Shown here one piece after another: positions 62,742 to 64,000 of a DNA stretch of 64,000 nucleotides (positions within the stretch are counted from its first letter, which is position 1; each line of letters begins with the position of its first letter). The DNA is taken from the NCBI RefSeq assembly GCF_024171785.1, contig NZ_JAMTCK010000018.1:1-64000 (forward strand), written 5' to 3'. This DNA is from Goodfellowiella coeruleoviolacea. Its GTDB lineage: Bacteria > Actinomycetota > Actinomycetes > Mycobacteriales > Pseudonocardiaceae. The translations under genes and the position numbers were made by a program. The notes beneath the pieces were generated by a model. That model saw only the letters and a list, made by a program, of their open reading frames with translations. It had not been told where the DNA came from and made no database searches.

Positions 62742-64000
62742 GTGCCCCGCCTCTCGCGTCCCAGAAGCAGGCGGCCACTACTCGCCGTAGCCGTGGTGCT
62801 GGCGGTGGTGGCCGGTGCGGTCGTGTGGTCGTCGTCCGGCTCCGCCGCTCCCCCGGTGACCACGCGCGACGCCACCGTCGACGTCCTGGACGGCCCAGCC
62901 CGCGACCAGCGGGTGCAGCTGAGCACCCGGCTCTACCTCCCCGAGAACACCCCGGCCCCGGCGGTGCTGCTGGCCCACGGCTTCGGCGGCAGCAGGGACA
63001 CCGTGGCCGAGCAGGCCAGGGAACTCGCACAGCGGGGCTTCGTGGTGCTCACCTACTCCGCGCGCGGCTTCGGCCTGAGCACCGGCAAGATCGCGTTGAA
63101 CGCGCCGGACTACGAGGTCTACGACGCCCAGAAGCTGCTGGACTACCTGGCCAGGCAACCCGAGGTGATCACCGACGGGCCGGACGACCCCCGGGTGGGC
63201 GTCACCGGTGCGTCCTACGGCGGGGCGCTCGCCCTGATGCTGGCCGGCACCGACAAGCGGGTGGACGCGATCGCCCCGGTGATCACCTACAACGACCTGT
63301 CCCAGGCGCTGCTGCCCAACGCGGCCACCACCGGGCAGACCGCGCGCACCCCGGCCGCGGGCGCGTTCAGCGGTGACGGCGTGTTCAAGCGGTCCTGGGC
63401 CGGCCTGCTGTTCTCGGCCGGTGCCGGCCCGCGGGGCGCCGGCGCACCCGGGGGCGGCGCGGCCAACCCCGGCGCCACCCAACAGCCCACCCAGCCGCCC
63501 ACCGACCAGCCCAGCGACCAGCCCACCCAGCCGCCCAGCGAGCAGCCCACCGGTGCCAGCGGGGACCAGGGCGGCCAGCCGCCAGCCGGTGACGCCACCG
63601 GCGGCCCGGTCTCCTGCGGCAACTTCACCGACGAGATCTGCCGGGCCTACGTCGAGGTGGCCACCACGGGCCGGGCCAGCCAGCAGACCATGGACCTGCT
63701 GCACAGCGTGTCCCCGGTGTCGGTGGCCGAGCACATCACCGCGCCCACCCTGCTCGTGCAGGGCGAGCAGGACACCCTGTTCGGCCTGGACCAGGCCGAT
63801 GCCACCGCCAGGCAGATCAGCCAGGCCGGCGGCACGGTGAAGGTGATCTGGTATCCCGGCGGCCACGACGCGGACAGCCCCGGACCGGACCTGCGCGCCA
63901 CCATCGGCGACTGGCTGGCCACCCACCTCGGGCTGCCCAGGACCAGCACCCTGGACACCGCCGCGGTCACCACCGCCGGCTTCGAGTACTCCATCCAGGG
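62742..64000 (+). CDS. exported alpha/beta hydrolase, X-Pro dipeptidyl-peptidase type (3' end outside window)
   Basis: GTG at 62742 starts PRLSRPRSRRPLLAVAVVLA, a basic-hydrophobic signal peptide or anchor. The hydrolase core follows: AVLLAHGFGGSRDTVAEQA, TYSARGFGLSTGKIALN, the nucleophile in VGVTGASYGGALALMLAG, the acid in LLVQGEQDTLFGLDQ and His in WYPGGHDAD. About residues 240-285 are an inserted low-complexity segment of Pro/Thr/Gln/Ser (QPTQPPTDQPSDQP). It resembles S15/CocE-type hydrolases often encoded before ABC transporters. The frame is open to the right edge. Confidence 0.85.
   Translation, partial: MPRLSRPRSRRPLLAVAVVLAVVAGAVVWSSSGSAAPPVTTRDATVDVLDGPARDQRVQLSTRLYLPENTPAPAVLLAHGFGGSRDTVAEQARELAQRGFVVLTYSARGFGLSTGKIALNAPDYEVYDAQKLLDYLARQPEVITDGPDDPRVGVTGASYGGALALMLAGTDKRVDAIAPVITYNDLSQALLPNAATTGQTARTPAAGAFSGDGVFKRSWAGLLFSAGAGPRGAGAPGGGAANPGATQQPTQPPTDQPSDQPTQPPSEQPTGASGDQGGQPPAGDATGGPVSCGNFTDEICRAYVEVATTGRASQQTMDLLHSVSPVSVAEHITAPTLLVQGEQDTLFGLDQADATARQISQAGGTVKVIWYPGGHDADSPGPDLRATIGDWLATHLGLPRTSTLDTAAVTTAGFEYSIQ

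Overview
The window is very GC-rich actinomycete DNA. The Mce, EspG/PPE/DUF3558, EspC-type and WXG-type genes, the frequent GTG/TTG starts and the many 1-4 bp gene overlaps suggest a filamentous member of the Pseudonocardiales (Amycolatopsis, Saccharothrix or Actinosynnema kind). I could not run any search, so the genus is not fixed.

Layout. 1-4589 (-): the 5' part of an mce operon (MceB, MceC and a truncated MceD) led by two secreted proteins in place of the usual YrbE/MceA genes. 5265-6266 (+): menC. 6282-9636 (-): a type VII secretion accessory set (WXG-like protein, DUF3558 lipoprotein, PPE-type protein, EspG). 10015-12681: a hydrolase, a coiled-coil protein and a metallophosphoesterase. 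12914-17259 (+): a cobalamin riboswitch followed by nrdA-nrdB. The NrdB has Phe at the radical-tyrosine position and Glu at the first metal ligand, as in chlamydial class Ic enzymes. 17372-17775: a methyltransferase gene broken by an internal deletion.

17797-27404: a compact chorismate-derived gene cluster. One coupled operon carries an MFS exporter, DAHP synthase, a CX2CX2CX6C iron-sulfur flavoprotein, a TrpE/ADIC-synthase-type enzyme, its glutamine amidotransferase, a chorismate mutase-fold protein and a RidA protein. Around it lie a PLP decarboxylase, an IspD-like cytidylyltransferase and an IclR regulator. The enzyme set resembles the ADIC to 3-enolpyruvoylanthranilate branch known from the enediyne C-1027, but no PKS or NRPS gene is present.

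27529-32706 (-): a hypothetical gene, a GlcD-type oxidase, a YtcJ-type amidohydrolase and a GT4 glycosyltransferase preceded by a perfect CIRCE element. 32949-41522 (+): a GntR regulator and an oxalate/formyl-CoA operon (TPP-dependent decarboxylase, Frc, a permuted NDP-forming acyl-CoA synthetase, an Nramp-fold transporter without the metal motifs, a membrane protein). Operators of the form CATAC-N8-GTATG lie before both the regulator and the operon. 41624-45407: a TerC, a small protein, a paralogous GntR with its own palindrome, FdhD and a DUF6457 protein. FdhD fits disposal of the formate made from oxalate.

45541-55031 (+): a polymorphic toxin locus. It has a YbaB-like and an EspC-like gene, a 1390-aa toxin with a YwqJ-type deaminase tip, a YwqK-type immunity gene, and then an array of three YezG-type immunity genes with one orphan nuclease tip. 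A 115-bp direct repeat marks the array, and one YezG gene is broken by a 95-nt cytosine run. 55721-64000: a GT87 mannosyltransferase, a RES/antitoxin pair, a GNAT acetyltransferase, an S9 peptidase, a second TerC under a yybP-ykoY (Mn2+) riboswitch, and a truncated exported hydrolase. I saw no tRNA, rRNA, CRISPR array or insertion sequence.
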